Positions 16,416-16,562 of a stretch of DNA of 16,562 nucleotides are shown one piece after another. The stretch is from positions 1,641,456 to 1,658,017 of the forward strand of contig JAHNZQ020000227.1 in assembly GCA_019155205.2 (NCBI GenBank), written 5' to 3'. This DNA comes from Gracilaria vermiculophylla. Its lineage: Eukaryota; Rhodophyta; Florideophyceae; Gracilariales; Gracilariaceae. Position numbers and translations under genes: made by a program. The first letter of the stretch is position 1. Each line of letters opens with the position of its first letter. A model generated the notes under the pieces. That model worked only from the letters and a program-made list of their open reading frames with translations, ran no database searches and had not been told where the DNA came from.

Positions 16416-16562
16416 TAGGGCGAGACCGACCACAGTACAGACTGTTTCAAAAACATACGACATGCTGTGAAATCTCAAAAAAATGAACAAATGTATACTG
16501 TACGCCTACAAAAATAGGTTTCAGAAAAAAGTAAAGTCAAAAAAACGTTTCAAAAACATATG
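16411..16562 (+). repeat. Second copy of the AT-rich repeat, cut by the window edge
   Basis: Positions 16441-16462 match 31-52 at 17 of 22 bases and 16506-16560 match 95-149 at 43 of 55 without gaps. The spacing between the two blocks is 65 here and 64 at the left. This is therefore a diverged copy of the left end of the element at 1-1310, in the same orientation. It starts where the retrotransposon linker loses coding character. Confidence 0.65.

Overview
The window looks like a transposon-rich, gene-poor stretch of a eukaryotic nuclear genome, most likely an oomycete (Phytophthora or a relative). The support is a Crypton-type tyrosine recombinase, a Ty3/gypsy element with a C-terminal chromodomain, and a broken copy of the largest RNA polymerase III subunit. 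The taxon is an inference. I see no intact gene: every recognisable coding segment has stops, frameshifts, truncation or a nested insertion.

Layout, left to right. Positions 1-1310 are an AT-rich repeat whose two ends carry related sequence in opposite orientation. A second copy of its left end starts near 16411 and leaves the window on the right. From 1311 to 6858 the DNA is mixed and mostly anonymous. It holds a degenerate 157-bp tandem repeat (about 1750-2060), a short Cys/His-rich reading frame (2466-2654), one copy each of an 84%-identical dispersed repeat (2996-3290 and 6172-6468), and a 12-bp-unit minisatellite (3867-4250).

From 6859 to about 8325 there are two separated remnants of RPC1, the RNA polymerase III largest subunit: the N-terminal zinc-binding clamp region and the catalytic [10 protein letters not shown] region. 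From about 8552 to 10123 lies a degenerate Crypton. Its open frame is split by a nested 309-bp element with 79-bp LTRs, TGTTG...CAACA ends and a perfect 5-bp target duplication. This is a terminal-repeat retrotransposon in miniature (TRIM), and removing it puts the two Crypton halves back in one frame. From 10182 to about 10702 on the minus strand is a broken multi-pass membrane-protein gene in a GC-rich block.

From 16415 down to 12849 on the minus strand runs the pol region of a Ty3/gypsy retrotransposon: a repeat-bearing linker, reverse transcriptase, RNase H, integrase and chromodomain, all in one frame but with ten internal stop codons. A polypurine tract and a probable 3' LTR follow. Gag, protease and the 5' LTR are not visible.

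The genes do not work together as a pathway. The window records successive insertion and decay. The best-supported notable structure is the TRIM nested in the Crypton; its LTR/internal junction also has a tRNA-like layout.
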